A stretch of 64,000 bases of DNA from Mycobacterium sp. 1245805.9. Lineage in GTDB: Bacteria > Actinomycetota > Actinomycetes > Mycobacteriales > Mycobacteriaceae. The notes under the pieces are model-generated. The model saw nothing but the letters and a program-made list of their open reading frames with translations. It did no database searches and had not been told where the DNA came from. Location: the NCBI RefSeq assembly GCF_001672915.1, contig NZ_LZKR01000034.1:1-64000 (forward strand), read 5' to 3'. This document shows, one piece after another, positions 1-7,835 of this stretch; position 1 is the stretch's first letter, and each line of letters begins with the position of its first letter. Position numbers and translations under genes: made by a program.

Positions 1-2
1 GG

Positions 3-494
3 CGCGGCACGGTCGCCTGGGACCACACCACCGAGCCGTCGGATGTGGTGTTCAACGAGTTTCTGCCCGCGGTGGCCCGGATGCGCGCGGTGGACCCCGT
101 GACCGCCGAGCTGGTCCGGCTGCGCGGCGCCGCGCAGCACAACTGCCGGCTGTGCAAATCGTTGCGGGAGAGCACCGCACTCGACGCCGGCGGCACGGAG
201 GAGCTGTACGGGGACATCGAGCGTTATGAGGACTCAAGTCGGTTAACCCGCCGCGCTAAAGCAGCGCTGCGCTACACCGATGGGTTAATTTGGACCCCTG
301 CGCACCTCGTCGCCGACGTTGCCGCCGAGGTGCGCTCCGGGTTTTCCGAGGCAGAGGCCGTCGAGCTCACCTTCGACGTCATGCGCAACGCCAGCAACAA
401 GGTCGCCGTGTCGCTGGGCGCCGACGCCCCGCGGGTCGAGCAGGGCACCGAGCGTTACCTGCTCGACGTTGACGGTCAGACGGTCTTCAGCTGA
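3..494 (+). CDS. AhpD-like / carboxymuconolactone decarboxylase-family protein (5' truncated)
   Basis: The frame is open from the window edge, so the N-terminus is missing; 163 residues are visible. The sequence is alpha-helical and contains the NCRLC segment, a CxxC pair as used by AhpD-type alkylhydroperoxidase proteins for thiol redox chemistry. The CxxC sits on the helix after a [12 protein letters not shown] stretch typical of this fold. The family includes peroxidase-associated and decarboxylase members, and the substrate cannot be told from sequence. The gene ends 49 bp before a tRNA. Family assignment is good; the exact reaction is unknown. Confidence 0.75.
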   Translation, partial: RGTVAWDHTTEPSDVVFNEFLPAVARMRAVDPVTAELVRLRGAAQHNCRLCKSLRESTALDAGGTEELYGDIERYEDSSRLTRRAKAALRYTDGLIWTPAHLVADVAAEVRSGFSEAEAVELTFDVMRNASNKVAVSLGADAPRVEQGTERYLLDVDGQTVFS

Positions 495-543
495 CGTCGG
501 CGCGGGGTCGGGAGCCGTGTCATGGCACCATTGGTGCGCATCA

Positions 544-617
544 GGGGCGGTAGCTCAGTTGGTTAGAGCCGCGGACTCATAATCCGTTGGTCGCGGGTTC
601 GAGCCCCGCCCGCCCCA
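544..617 (+). tRNA. tRNA with CAU anticodon (Met elongator or Ile2)
   Basis: A full cloverleaf can be drawn by hand: acceptor GGGGCGG pairs with CCGCCCC, the D-stem is GCTC/GAGC, the anticodon loop CTCATAA carries CAT at 578-580, and the T-arm is GCGGG-TTCGAGC-CCCGC. The discriminator is A and no CCA is encoded. The first acceptor pair (G-C) excludes the initiator type. The anticodon-stem 3' side and variable loop resemble the lysidine-modified tRNA-Ile2 more than elongator tRNA-Met, but CAU alone cannot separate them. The 3' half appears to have served as an integration site (see the remnant at 11791). Confidence 0.93.
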
Positions 618-635
618 CTTCAGAGGTGTATGACC

Positions 636-704
636 TCGGCTGATGCGTGCGTTCGTCTTCGGCTGATGCTTGACAGTTACTTCGGCTGATCCTTCACGCT
701 CCCT
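636..704. repeat. Three direct repeats, 23-bp period, next to the tRNA
   Basis: TCGGCTGAT occurs at 636, 659 and 682, exactly 23 bp apart. The first two copies continue with GC and the third with CC, and all three 23-bp units end in CT. The array begins 18 bp after the tRNA 3' end. It could be a degenerate tandem duplication or a set of protein-binding iterons, such as recombinase arm sites at an island edge. The function is inferred only from position. Confidence 0.55.
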
Positions 705-770
705 CCGAGCCTCTTGGAGCTGCGGCGTCGGCATCGGGGCACCGCGGACTGGGTAGTTGTGATCCCGAAG

Positions 771-1166
771 TCACTGCGTGGAATCGACCTTGGTCAACAC
801 CATCGCCGCTTCGTTGTACGGAAACAGGCGGTAGAGCATCCCCGATGGTCCCGAAACGAGCGCTGCGCCCTCGGCCTTACTCACAAGACGAGGATTGACC
901 AGCGCGATACTCTTGCCGCGCCTGTGCAATACCGCCTGCCCGCCGGCCAAAACATTCTTCACCCAGTCCGAATGCAGCCCGTACCCGATGAGGACGAGGA
1001 AGCCGTCGGGGGTGGGAAAGACCAACAGCGGCGTTCGATAACGCCTGCCCGATTTGCGTCCGACATGTTCGAGCGTCCCTTGGTACGGAAGCCACGGCGT
1101 GATCGACCGAGCCGCTGGATTGGTGACTCGACGATTGAATTTGGCGACGACTCTGGGTACCCGCAT
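771..1166 (-). CDS. DUF385 / deazaflavin (F420)-dependent nitroreductase-family protein
   Basis: A 131-residue protein of the split-beta-barrel Ddn/FGD-like family, common in mycobacteria, which usually binds cofactor F420 and reduces quinones or nitro compounds. Visible hallmarks are the GRKSGRRYRTPLLVF strand pair near residues 36-50, the GYGLHSDWVKNVLAGG segment near 61-76 and a NPRLVS turn. The length is typical. It follows the epoxide hydrolase-like gene by 42 bp on the same strand and may be the last gene of the leftward catabolic operon. Family confidence is high; the substrate is unknown. Confidence 0.85.
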   Translation of the reverse strand: MRVPRVVAKFNRRVTNPAARSITPWLPYQGTLEHVGRKSGRRYRTPLLVFPTPDGFLVLIGYGLHSDWVKNVLAGGQAVLHRRGKSIALVNPRLVSKAEGAALVSGPSGMLYRLFPYNEAAMVLTKVDSTQ

Positions 1167-1208
1167 GGCTCCTCATCCTCAGCGAAGTTCGATCATCGAG
1201 GTGCCAAC

Positions 1209-1622
1209 TCATGCGGTCGCGGGCACCAGGGCGCTGATGTCCTCGCCTTGAAGCAGCTTGATCGTCAGATTCAGGTCGAAGTAGTCGGTCCAGCGTGTGA
1301 TCCTCGCGTCGCCGTCGACGACGAAGGTCCCCATTACGGGGATGGCCGGCTTGCGTCCATCGGGAGTCTGGATGTAGTCCAGGCGTTCGGTGAGCACCAC
1401 GGAACCTTCGCTGGCGAGGTTCACGATTTCGAAGGCGTAGGCGTCCGGGAACATAGCGAACTGGGCTGCCATGTTCTCCACGATGGCGTCCGGTCCGGTG
1501 AAGGCAGGCATTCCCACGTTCTGATAAACGGCGCCTTCGGCAAGCAGGGGACGCAACGCTTCGGCGTCGCGCTGCTCCATCAAGGCGCAGAACTGGCGGA
1601 CGACTTCGGCCGGCGATGACAT
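1209..1622 (-). CDS. Limonene-1,2-epoxide hydrolase-like protein (EphG type, SnoaL/NTF2 fold)
   Basis: A 137-residue NTF2-fold protein. The limonene epoxide hydrolase triad Arg-Asp-Asp is present: R80 and D82 in TERLD, and D113 in the W-x-DYFD motif. This supports real epoxide hydrolase activity rather than only a shared fold. M. tuberculosis EphG (Rv2740) is the best-known mycobacterial relative. The neighbours are an alcohol dehydrogenase, a ferredoxin and a P450, so hydrolysis of a P450-made epoxide is a plausible role (inference). A start at the ATG at 1622 gives the usual family length. Confidence 0.85.
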   Translation of the reverse strand: MSSPAEVVRQFCALMEQRDAEALRPLLAEGAVYQNVGMPAFTGPDAIVENMAAQFAMFPDAYAFEIVNLASEGSVVLTERLDYIQTPDGRKPAIPVMGTFVVDGDARITRWTDYFDLNLTIKLLQGEDISALVPATA

Positions 1623-1697
1623 GAGTGGAATCCCTTCGGCGAGTGAGTGAATCGACTGCGCGGACTGGAAGATGATGCGGATCTGCCTCTCGACACA

Positions 1698-2813
1698 TCA
1701 GTGCTCGTGGATTATCACCCCGCGAATGTTGCGGCCGGCGAGCATGTCGTCGTAGGCCTCATTGATGTCGTTGAGCTTGTACTCGGTGGTGACGGTTTCG
1801 TCGAGCAACAGCTTGCCACTTCGATAGAGGCTGATAAGTCGAGGGATATCGGCCCGTGGGTTGGCTTCGCCGTAGAGGCTGCCCAGGAGCCGCTTTTGGA
1901 ACAGCGTGAACAACGTCAGCGGCAGGGTCGGCGTCACGTCGGACATCGACGCCAGGGCGGTGGCCACCACGGCGCCGCCCTTGCGCACCACGTTGAGTGC
2001 GTCGTTGATCATCGCGCCCTCGAGCACGCCTGGCGTGAGGATGGCCGAGTCGGCCATGACTCCCCGCGTGATCTCGCCAACTAACTGGGTTGCTTCCTCC
2101 ATCGAGGTGGCAAAGTGAGTGGCCCCGAACTGAAACGCTTTGTCGCGCTTGCTCGGCTCGATATCGACCACCACGATTTGCTCCGCCCCCGCCAGGCGCG
2201 CGCCCTGAATGGCGCCGCTGCCGATCCCGCCACAGCCGACAACAACGACCACGTCGCCGGGACTGACGTTCGCGGTATTGACGGCCGAACCCCAACCGGT
2301 GGTGACGCCGCAGCCGAGCAGACACACGCGCGACAACGGCACATCGTTGTCGATCTTGACCACGGAGGCCTCGGACAACACGCCCCACTGCGCGAAACTG
2401 CCGACGCCGGAAAGTGCTCCGATGCCCTGGCCGCGGGCTCGCCGCCGGAAGGTGCCGTCGGCTTGGACCCCCGCAAGAATGGTCGCCCCGAAGTCACAAA
2501 GGTTTTGACGCCCCGTAGCGCACCATCGGCAGCGACCGCAGGCCGGCAAAAATGAAGTGACGACGTGGTCTCCCACCGCCACATCGCGCACTTCCGGACC
2601 GACCTCTCGAACGACGCCGGCCCCTTCGTGCCCACCGATCAAGGGAAAGCTCACTCCAAACATGTCACCGGTGCGGATGTGGTGATCGGAGTGGCACAAT
2701 CCGGTGGCTTCGAATTCGACCAGTAGTTCGCCGGATTGCGGCGGATCGAGTTCGATCTCTTCCACCGACCACTTCTCGTTCAGCCCCCACAGGACTGCTC
2801 CGTTGGCCTTCAT
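1698..2813 (-). CDS. Zinc-dependent alcohol dehydrogenase, NDMA-type (AdhD/Rv3086-like)
   Basis: A 371-residue medium-chain dehydrogenase. Catalytic zinc ligands C40 and H62 (GHE) are seen, with LLGCGVTTG supplying the third. The structural zinc lobe is complete (C92, C95, C98, C106). The Rossmann loop GCGGIGSGA lies near residue 194. The overall sequence resembles the mycobacterial NDMA-dependent alcohol dehydrogenase group, which keeps its nicotinamide cofactor tightly bound. Its start overlaps the ferredoxin stop by 4 bp (ATGA), so the two are translationally coupled. It probably oxidises an alcohol intermediate of the cassette pathway to an aldehyde. Confidence 0.92.
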   Translation of the reverse strand: MKANGAVLWGLNEKWSVEEIELDPPQSGELLVEFEATGLCHSDHHIRTGDMFGVSFPLIGGHEGAGVVREVGPEVRDVAVGDHVVTSFLPACGRCRWCATGRQNLCDFGATILAGVQADGTFRRRARGQGIGALSGVGSFAQWGVLSEASVVKIDNDVPLSRVCLLGCGVTTGWGSAVNTANVSPGDVVVVVGCGGIGSGAIQGARLAGAEQIVVVDIEPSKRDKAFQFGATHFATSMEEATQLVGEITRGVMADSAILTPGVLEGAMINDALNVVRKGGAVVATALASMSDVTPTLPLTLFTLFQKRLLGSLYGEANPRADIPRLISLYRSGKLLLDETVTTEYKLNDINEAYDDMLAGRNIRGVIIHEH

Positions 2814-3010
2814 GGCGACTCCTCAACGATATGTATGGCACGCTCCGGACAATTCGCGATCGCATGGTGCGCCCGGTCTTCCCATTCCGGTGGTATGTCC
2901 GTGACGGTGACGAAGGCGATCCCGTCGTCGTCGATATCGAACATCTCCGGATATGTTGCGTAACAACGGCTGTGGCCCTGACACATTTCCGCGTCGACAC
3001 GAAGCTTCAT
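2810..3010 (-). CDS. Ferredoxin, 3Fe-4S type
   Basis: A 66-residue acidic ferredoxin. Cysteines C10, C16 and C54 fit the pattern CxxHxxC...CP in which His13 replaces the fourth cysteine, the signature of single [3Fe-4S] ferredoxins that feed actinobacterial P450s. It lies 3 bp after the double CoA-transferase gene and overlaps the alcohol dehydrogenase start. The only P450 in the window (6547-7773) is transcribed divergently from the same cassette and is the likely electron acceptor. No ferredoxin reductase is present in the window. Confidence 0.92.
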   Translation of the reverse strand: MKLRVDAEMCQGHSRCYATYPEMFDIDDDGIAFVTVTDIPPEWEDRAHHAIANCPERAIHIVEESP

Positions 3011-3013
3011 CGT

Positions 3014-5362
3014 TCAGTCCAATCCGCCCGGTCGGGTCCCGATGACGCCCTGCTCTGTCAGAGACGCTATCGAAGCGGCGTCGAGGCCGAGGAGCTCACT
3101 GAGGATGGTCGCGTTGTGCTGACCCAAGGTCGGTGCTGGCGACCGATACCACCCTTGAACGCTGCGGTACTTGAAGGGAAGTGCCGGCACGTGATGTCGT
3201 CCCACGACGGGGTGATCGAGACTTTCGAAGAAGCCGCGGGCAGCAAGTTGTGGGTGCATCGAACCGACCCTGGCGTCTGCCAACTCCGCGGCGGGGACGC
3301 CGTATTCGATAAGCAACTCGGCGGCGGCCGAGGAATCTTGCCGGCCAGCCCATTGCTCGAGGTGCTTGTCGATCACATCGTGTGCCTCTGCACGCCCCTG
3401 GTGGGTGTCCAACGCGGGGTCGTCTGCCCAGTCCGGATTACCCAGCGCCGACTTCAGTAGGCGCCACTGCTCGTCGGTCGCGACCGAAATGGCCAGCCAT
3501 CGCTCCGTTCCCGCGCACTCGTAAAGCCCTTGTGGGGCGGCGTCAGGGCTGCGATTCCCTCGACGCGATATCAGGTTGCCGTATGCGGTGAATTCGACGA
3601 CCTGCTCAGCGGCTGCGTTGAGCGCGGCCTCAACCATCGAAACTTCGATGAACGACCCGCGTCCGGTTTGATCCCGATGGCGGAGGCCGGCGAGCATGGC
3701 GAATGCGGAGTGCATTCCCGCCAGCGGGTCGCATGGGCCGCGGGGGATTCGCGGCTGGTCGTACTCGTGGCCGGTCACCCACGCCATCCCGGTCATCTGT
3801 TCCATCGTCTGCGCGAAGCCCACGTTGTTGCGCCATGGTCCGTCGAGCCCGAATGCGGGCATTCGAACCATAAGTATTCGGGGGTTGAGCTCGCTGATGG
3901 TCTCCCATGTGATGCCGAAATTTTCGAAGACGCGTGGCGAGAAATTTTCAACCAGGATGTCGGAGCACTTGACGAGTCGGAAGAAGATCTCCCGCCCTTC
4001 GTCAGAGGCAAGGTCGAGGGTGAGTCCGCGCTTGTTGGCGTTGGTCGCCAGGTACATCCCCGACCGCTCCCACCACTGAGCCTGATCGGCGAACGCCGCG
4101 GCCGCCATGCGTGCGCCGTCAGGGTGGGCGGTCGACTCCAGGTGAATGACCTCGGCGCCCAGTGCGGCGAGAATGTGGGTGGAGGAGGGGCCGGCCCACC
4201 ACGCGGTAGCGTCGAGGATTCTCACGCCATCCAGAGGAAGTGCCGTTGCGTGGTCGGTAGTGACCGCAATCCTGTTGTGCTCGGGCACTTCTGATGATTC
4301 GTCAAGCGCAGGAGCGCCGGAGGTGGGGGCGGGTCGCTGACCATTTATCCGATAGGGCGGCAAGGGGTGCGTGAAGCTGCCGTCGGCGTAGGTGCCCCAC
4401 ACGCCGCGCGCCGCGAACTGCGGGTGGTCCAACACGGTCTGGCCATTGTTGACCGGCGAGACTGGGATCCGCAGATCGGAGGCCAACGCGACGATTTCGT
4501 CCGTAGAATTTTGCGTCGTCCATTCCCGCACAAATCGATTCCACTCCTCCCGGCGTTCCCAGCGCGTCGTTGCGAGTGCCCATGCCGGGTCGTCGTCGAG
4601 CAGGTCCAATCGGCCGATCATCGCGAGGAACGACTCGAATTGCTGGCGCGTGTTGGTGTTGAAGCCCACCCATCCGTCCGCGGTCGGTTCGATGGAAGGG
4701 ATTTCGACCTGTCGGGCGGGAACGGTCAAAGGGGGACGACCGGCCAGCTCGTGGTAGATGTCGGCGAATCCGCTGGCGCTGAGGTGACAAGCCTCCAGCA
4801 GCGAGCAGTCGATGATTTCGCCTGGTCCGCCGAGTTGAGCCCGACGGAGTGCGCCTAGCGCCCCGACGGCGGCATAACTGGCCATCACCCATTCGAATAC
4901 TCGACCACCCGCCTGAATGGGCGGCTGGTCCGGACGGCCTCGTAACGCCAGGGTGCCGCTCTCGGCCTGGATCGTGAATTCCGTTGAGGGCCGGTCCCGG
5001 TAGGGTCCGGTCAACCCGTATGGAGTCAACGCCACGATCACCAGGTGTGGTGCGTGTCGTAGGAGGGCCTCGCGGTCGAGAGCATCCGGGCCGAGAGAAT
5101 CGACGAACACATCCGCGGAAACGATCAAAGCCTCGAGGTCGGGCAGCGAAGTGCCAACGACTGAGCGCTTGCCGGCGTTCAAGAATTTGAACAGCGCGTC
5201 GGCGTCGCTTTGATCGCCAAACGTTCTGCGGCGGAAAGGATCCCCGTCCGGCGCTTCTATCTTTATGACCTCCGCTTCGAGGTCGGCGAACAACTTGGTG
5301 CAGTACGGGCCGGTGATTTCCGTCGCCCACTCGACAACACGAACCCCACGCAGAGCGTTCAT
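3014..5362 (-). CDS. Two-domain CaiB/BaiF family (class III) CoA-transferase
   Basis: A 782-residue protein made of two consecutive CaiB/BaiF modules, about residues 1-365 and 377-782, each opening with the family start (LRGVRVVEWAT and LDGVRILDATA). Single-module family members are about 400 aa. At the position of the catalytic Asp of formyl-CoA transferase both modules carry Glu (E190 in SLLEA; SMVEA in the second), whereas the other CoA-transferase of the cassette keeps Asp. Class III enzymes move CoA between carboxylic acids and suggest CoA activation of a pathway acid. It is the first gene of a leftward operon with ferredoxin and alcohol dehydrogenase. Confidence 0.9.
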   Translation of the reverse strand: MNALRGVRVVEWATEITGPYCTKLFADLEAEVIKIEAPDGDPFRRRTFGDQSDADALFKFLNAGKRSVVGTSLPDLEALIVSADVFVDSLGPDALDREALLRHAPHLVIVALTPYGLTGPYRDRPSTEFTIQAESGTLALRGRPDQPPIQAGGRVFEWVMASYAAVGALGALRRAQLGGPGEIIDCSLLEACHLSASGFADIYHELAGRPPLTVPARQVEIPSIEPTADGWVGFNTNTRQQFESFLAMIGRLDLLDDDPAWALATTRWERREEWNRFVREWTTQNSTDEIVALASDLRIPVSPVNNGQTVLDHPQFAARGVWGTYADGSFTHPLPPYRINGQRPAPTSGAPALDESSEVPEHNRIAVTTDHATALPLDGVRILDATAWWAGPSSTHILAALGAEVIHLESTAHPDGARMAAAAFADQAQWWERSGMYLATNANKRGLTLDLASDEGREIFFRLVKCSDILVENFSPRVFENFGITWETISELNPRILMVRMPAFGLDGPWRNNVGFAQTMEQMTGMAWVTGHEYDQPRIPRGPCDPLAGMHSAFAMLAGLRHRDQTGRGSFIEVSMVEAALNAAAEQVVEFTAYGNLISRRGNRSPDAAPQGLYECAGTERWLAISVATDEQWRLLKSALGNPDWADDPALDTHQGRAEAHDVIDKHLEQWAGRQDSSAAAELLIEYGVPAAELADARVGSMHPQLAARGFFESLDHPVVGRHHVPALPFKYRSVQGWYRSPAPTLGQHNATILSELLGLDAASIASLTEQGVIGTRPGGLD

Positions 5363-5502
5363 CGCCGGGGCGCTCTCCGCGTCAATGTTCTCGGGAGCGA
5401 GTTACTCGCACCGATGAGTGCACACGCCACCCTCTGTCCTCACGCTCGTGCCGATCGAGCAGGGTGCTCTGCATCCGCTTGGCTGCGGCCTGGCTGGCAA
5501 CG

Positions 5503-5532
5503 ACGCTAGCGACGGCAAAGCTCGGCTGTCAA
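5503..5532 (-). promoter_or_regulatory. Putative promoter of the CoA-transferase/ferredoxin/ADH operon
   Basis: On the minus strand TTGACA (5532-5527) is followed after 18 bp by TAGCGT (5508-5503), a good sigma-A type match (TANNNT -10). Transcription would begin near 5497 and give a leader of about 135 nt before the ATG at 5362. It lies in the 214-bp gap between the TetR gene and the operon. Prediction from consensus only. Confidence 0.5.
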
Positions 5533-5576
5533 GTGTGACTCGATAACCGTGGCCGGAGTTGAATTTGTCCGAGCGT

Positions 5577-6269
5577 TTAGTCGGCCGCGCGCACCTTCGC
5601 GGGCCGTTGGGCCCGTCCGCCTCGCTTGGTGGGCGCCTTGCCCTCCGATGTGCTTACGCCTTTCGCGAGAATGCGCGAACCCAGTTCTATCTGTGCGCGG
5701 ATGTCCGGCTCACCGGTACCGAACCAGCGTGGTCCGAGGCTCGTCGTGAAAATAATGAAGTTAGCCAGGAGCTCGGCGAACAGGTCGGCGTCGACGTCGG
5801 CCCTGATCTGCCCCGCGGCTTGATAGTGGCGAACGCCTTCGGCGATAACGGCTGTACGGCGTGCGTGGTTGGGTTGCAGCACGCGCAGCGAGAAGTCCGG
5901 GTCCGATAACGCCCGACCGGAAATGTCCCAGCCGGGAACACCGCTGTCCCGGTCATCGATTCGTAGTCTGGCAAAGAAAAGCTGCTCGATATAGTCCTCG
6001 AAGCGCGCCGGCAGGTTCGCCACGACTTGCTCTTCTGCCTCACTGACGAGGTCGGCGATCTGTCGAGAAACAACTTGCTCGAAAATGCCCCGCTTGTCCC
6101 CGAAGTAGTGGAAAAGCATCGCCTCCGAGCAGTCGGCCCGACGGGCGATTTCCTTTGTCGCCGCGGCCGCGTATCCCGCTTCGGCAAAGACCTCGGCAGC
6201 CGCTTCAAGGAGGGCTCGTTGTTTGCCGTCCTTGTCGCGAACTCGCCGCCGTGCGCCTGTGGTCATCAC
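5577..6269 (-). CDS. TetR/AcrR-family transcriptional regulator
   Basis: A 230-residue protein. The N-terminal helix-turn-helix (about residues 17-63) reads through LLEAAAEVFAEAGYAAAAT, TKEIARRADCSEAMLFHYF and the following GDKRGIF helix. The remainder is an all-helical ligand-binding domain with a basic tail rich in K and R. It sits between the leftward CoA-transferase operon and the divergent P450 operon, so it is the natural candidate regulator of both catabolic arms. No clear palindromic operator was found in the 277-bp gap to the P450 gene. Confidence 0.9.
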   Translation of the reverse strand: MMTTGARRRVRDKDGKQRALLEAAAEVFAEAGYAAAATKEIARRADCSEAMLFHYFGDKRGIFEQVVSRQIADLVSEAEEQVVANLPARFEDYIEQLFFARLRIDDRDSGVPGWDISGRALSDPDFSLRVLQPNHARRTAVIAEGVRHYQAAGQIRADVDADLFAELLANFIIFTTSLGPRWFGTGEPDIRAQIELGSRILAKGVSTSEGKAPTKRGGRAQRPAKVRAAD

Positions 6270-6382
6270 ACATACCTTAGCGAGCAGCCCTCAACCGGGA
6301 AGAAGCTTGCTCGTGCGTCGCATGCCGCATCGCCCGTTTTGGGGGATCCACCCTTCCGGCGCGCGCCGTTATCGAGTGCGAC

Positions 6383-6411
6383 TTGACTCCGCGTAGTCGA
6401 CGACTTACTGT
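6383..6411 (+). promoter_or_regulatory. Putative promoter of the P450 operon
   Basis: TTGACT (6383-6388), 17 bp, then TACTGT (6406-6411) match the -35 and -10 consensus with ideal spacing, in the gap divergent from the TetR gene. The start would lie near 6418, leaving a leader of about 130 nt before the ATG at 6547. Consensus-based prediction. Confidence 0.5.
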
Positions 6412-6546
6412 GCTGCGAAAGCAAGTTTGGCGTGTGCGAGAAATCCGAGGGCCGGTGCAGATGGCACATGGACGGTGGCGCGACAACGGTGTCGCCAGCA
6501 TGTTGACGCCCCGCATGCCTCGTTCCGGCGTCGGAAAGAACTGCAC

Positions 6547-7773
6547 ATGGTGAGCAAATCGCCGGAGGAACACGCCCGGAACCTCGACCTTCGTCATGAG
6601 GATTTCAACGACCAAGAATTCCTCTACGAGGTCTACAGGGTGATGCGGGAGAGTGGACCGTTCAGCCACCAGGATGTCCCATTCCTGGGTCCGACGCCCG
6701 GGGGCGCGTGGGTCGCCACCCGCTATGACGAGTGCTACGAGATTTTGCGGGATTGGCGCAGCTTTTCCAGCAAGCCCCTTGGGCTGGAGGGCAACCCGAT
6801 GTCGTTCGGCGACATCGTGATTACCTTGGATCCGCCACGGCAGCAGCAGCTTCGCAAAGTTCTCAACCCGTATTTCTCTCCTGGCCGGATGAAGGATTTG
6901 GAGCCCCAGGTGCGCGCGGTCACGGACGGGCTGATCGACAACTTCATCGAATTGGGCCGCGGGGATCTCGCCGACGTCGCCTGGCAGCAACCTGGCATCG
7001 TGTTCTTCCGGTATCTGCTCGGTATGCCCGTTGAGGACGTGCCGCTTTACATCGAGACGGCCGACATCGCGATCAATGGCGAGAGCGCAGAGGTCCGAAA
7101 CGGATCGATGACGAACCTCTACCTCCGCGTACGCGACGAGATCGACAAACGTCGTAGTGAACCGCCGCGTGACGACCTCATCGATGTCCTGCTTGCCGCC
7201 GAGATTGACGGCGAGAAATTGAGCTTCGACGACGTGGTTGCGAATGTGATGCTGCTGGTGCAAGCGGGGCTCGAAACAACCTCTAGTGCAATGTCGTTCG
7301 CCTTCTTCTACCTGGGCACCCACGCCGCAGAGCGTGACCGGCTCGTGCGCGAAGCGGGGCTGATGCCCACGGCAATAGAGGAATTCATCCGGTTCGCGGG
7401 TTCGGTTCACGGACTTCATCGTTCCGTCGCCGAAGGGGTCGAACTAAGCGGCCACAAGTTCTGCCCCGGCGAGACGGTCGTCGTGAACTACGCGGCCGCC
7501 AACCGCGACGCGCGCGAGTTCGACGAGCCGAACAAGTGCATTCTCGACCGGCAGACAAACCGCCACCTCGGGTTCGGAGCCGGCGTCCATCGCTGTCTGG
7601 GCTCCAATCTCGCCCGACTCGAGTTTCGGGTGGGCGTCGAACAGACCCTGAATCGGATACCCGACTACGCCATCCCGCCGGGGGCAAAAGTCGATTTCCA
7701 CGGGAACTCGGTCACCCGCGGCTATCGTGCCCTGCCCGTCGTCTTCACGCCGGGCGCCCGCGTCGCCCAGTGA
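6547..7773 (+). CDS. Cytochrome P450
   Basis: A 408-residue P450. The I-helix motif LVQAGLETTSSA, the K-helix ExxR motif in AIEEFIR, and the heme loop HLGFGAGVHRCLG with axial Cys350 are all intact. The ATG at 6547 is preferred over upstream in-frame starts because GGAAAGAA lies just before it and the protein then has normal P450 length. It begins a rightward operon with an amidohydrolase, an aldehyde dehydrogenase and a CoA-transferase; the likely ferredoxin partner is at 2810-3010. The CYP family cannot be named safely from sequence alone. Confidence 0.95.
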   Translation: MVSKSPEEHARNLDLRHEDFNDQEFLYEVYRVMRESGPFSHQDVPFLGPTPGGAWVATRYDECYEILRDWRSFSSKPLGLEGNPMSFGDIVITLDPPRQQQLRKVLNPYFSPGRMKDLEPQVRAVTDGLIDNFIELGRGDLADVAWQQPGIVFFRYLLGMPVEDVPLYIETADIAINGESAEVRNGSMTNLYLRVRDEIDKRRSEPPRDDLIDVLLAAEIDGEKLSFDDVVANVMLLVQAGLETTSSAMSFAFFYLGTHAAERDRLVREAGLMPTAIEEFIRFAGSVHGLHRSVAEGVELSGHKFCPGETVVVNYAAANRDAREFDEPNKCILDRQTNRHLGFGAGVHRCLGSNLARLEFRVGVEQTLNRIPDYAIPPGAKVDFHGNSVTRGYRALPVVFTPGARVAQ

Positions 7774-7835
7774 GGGGTGCGGCGCAGCCCACATCGGCTC
7801 GTAGACAGCGTCCTAGCGAAATCAGGGAGGAACCC

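Noticed and set aside
714..1619. 301-aa + strand frame over the DUF385 and EphG-like genes
   Set aside because: No family similarity; both - strand genes have conserved catalytic motifs.
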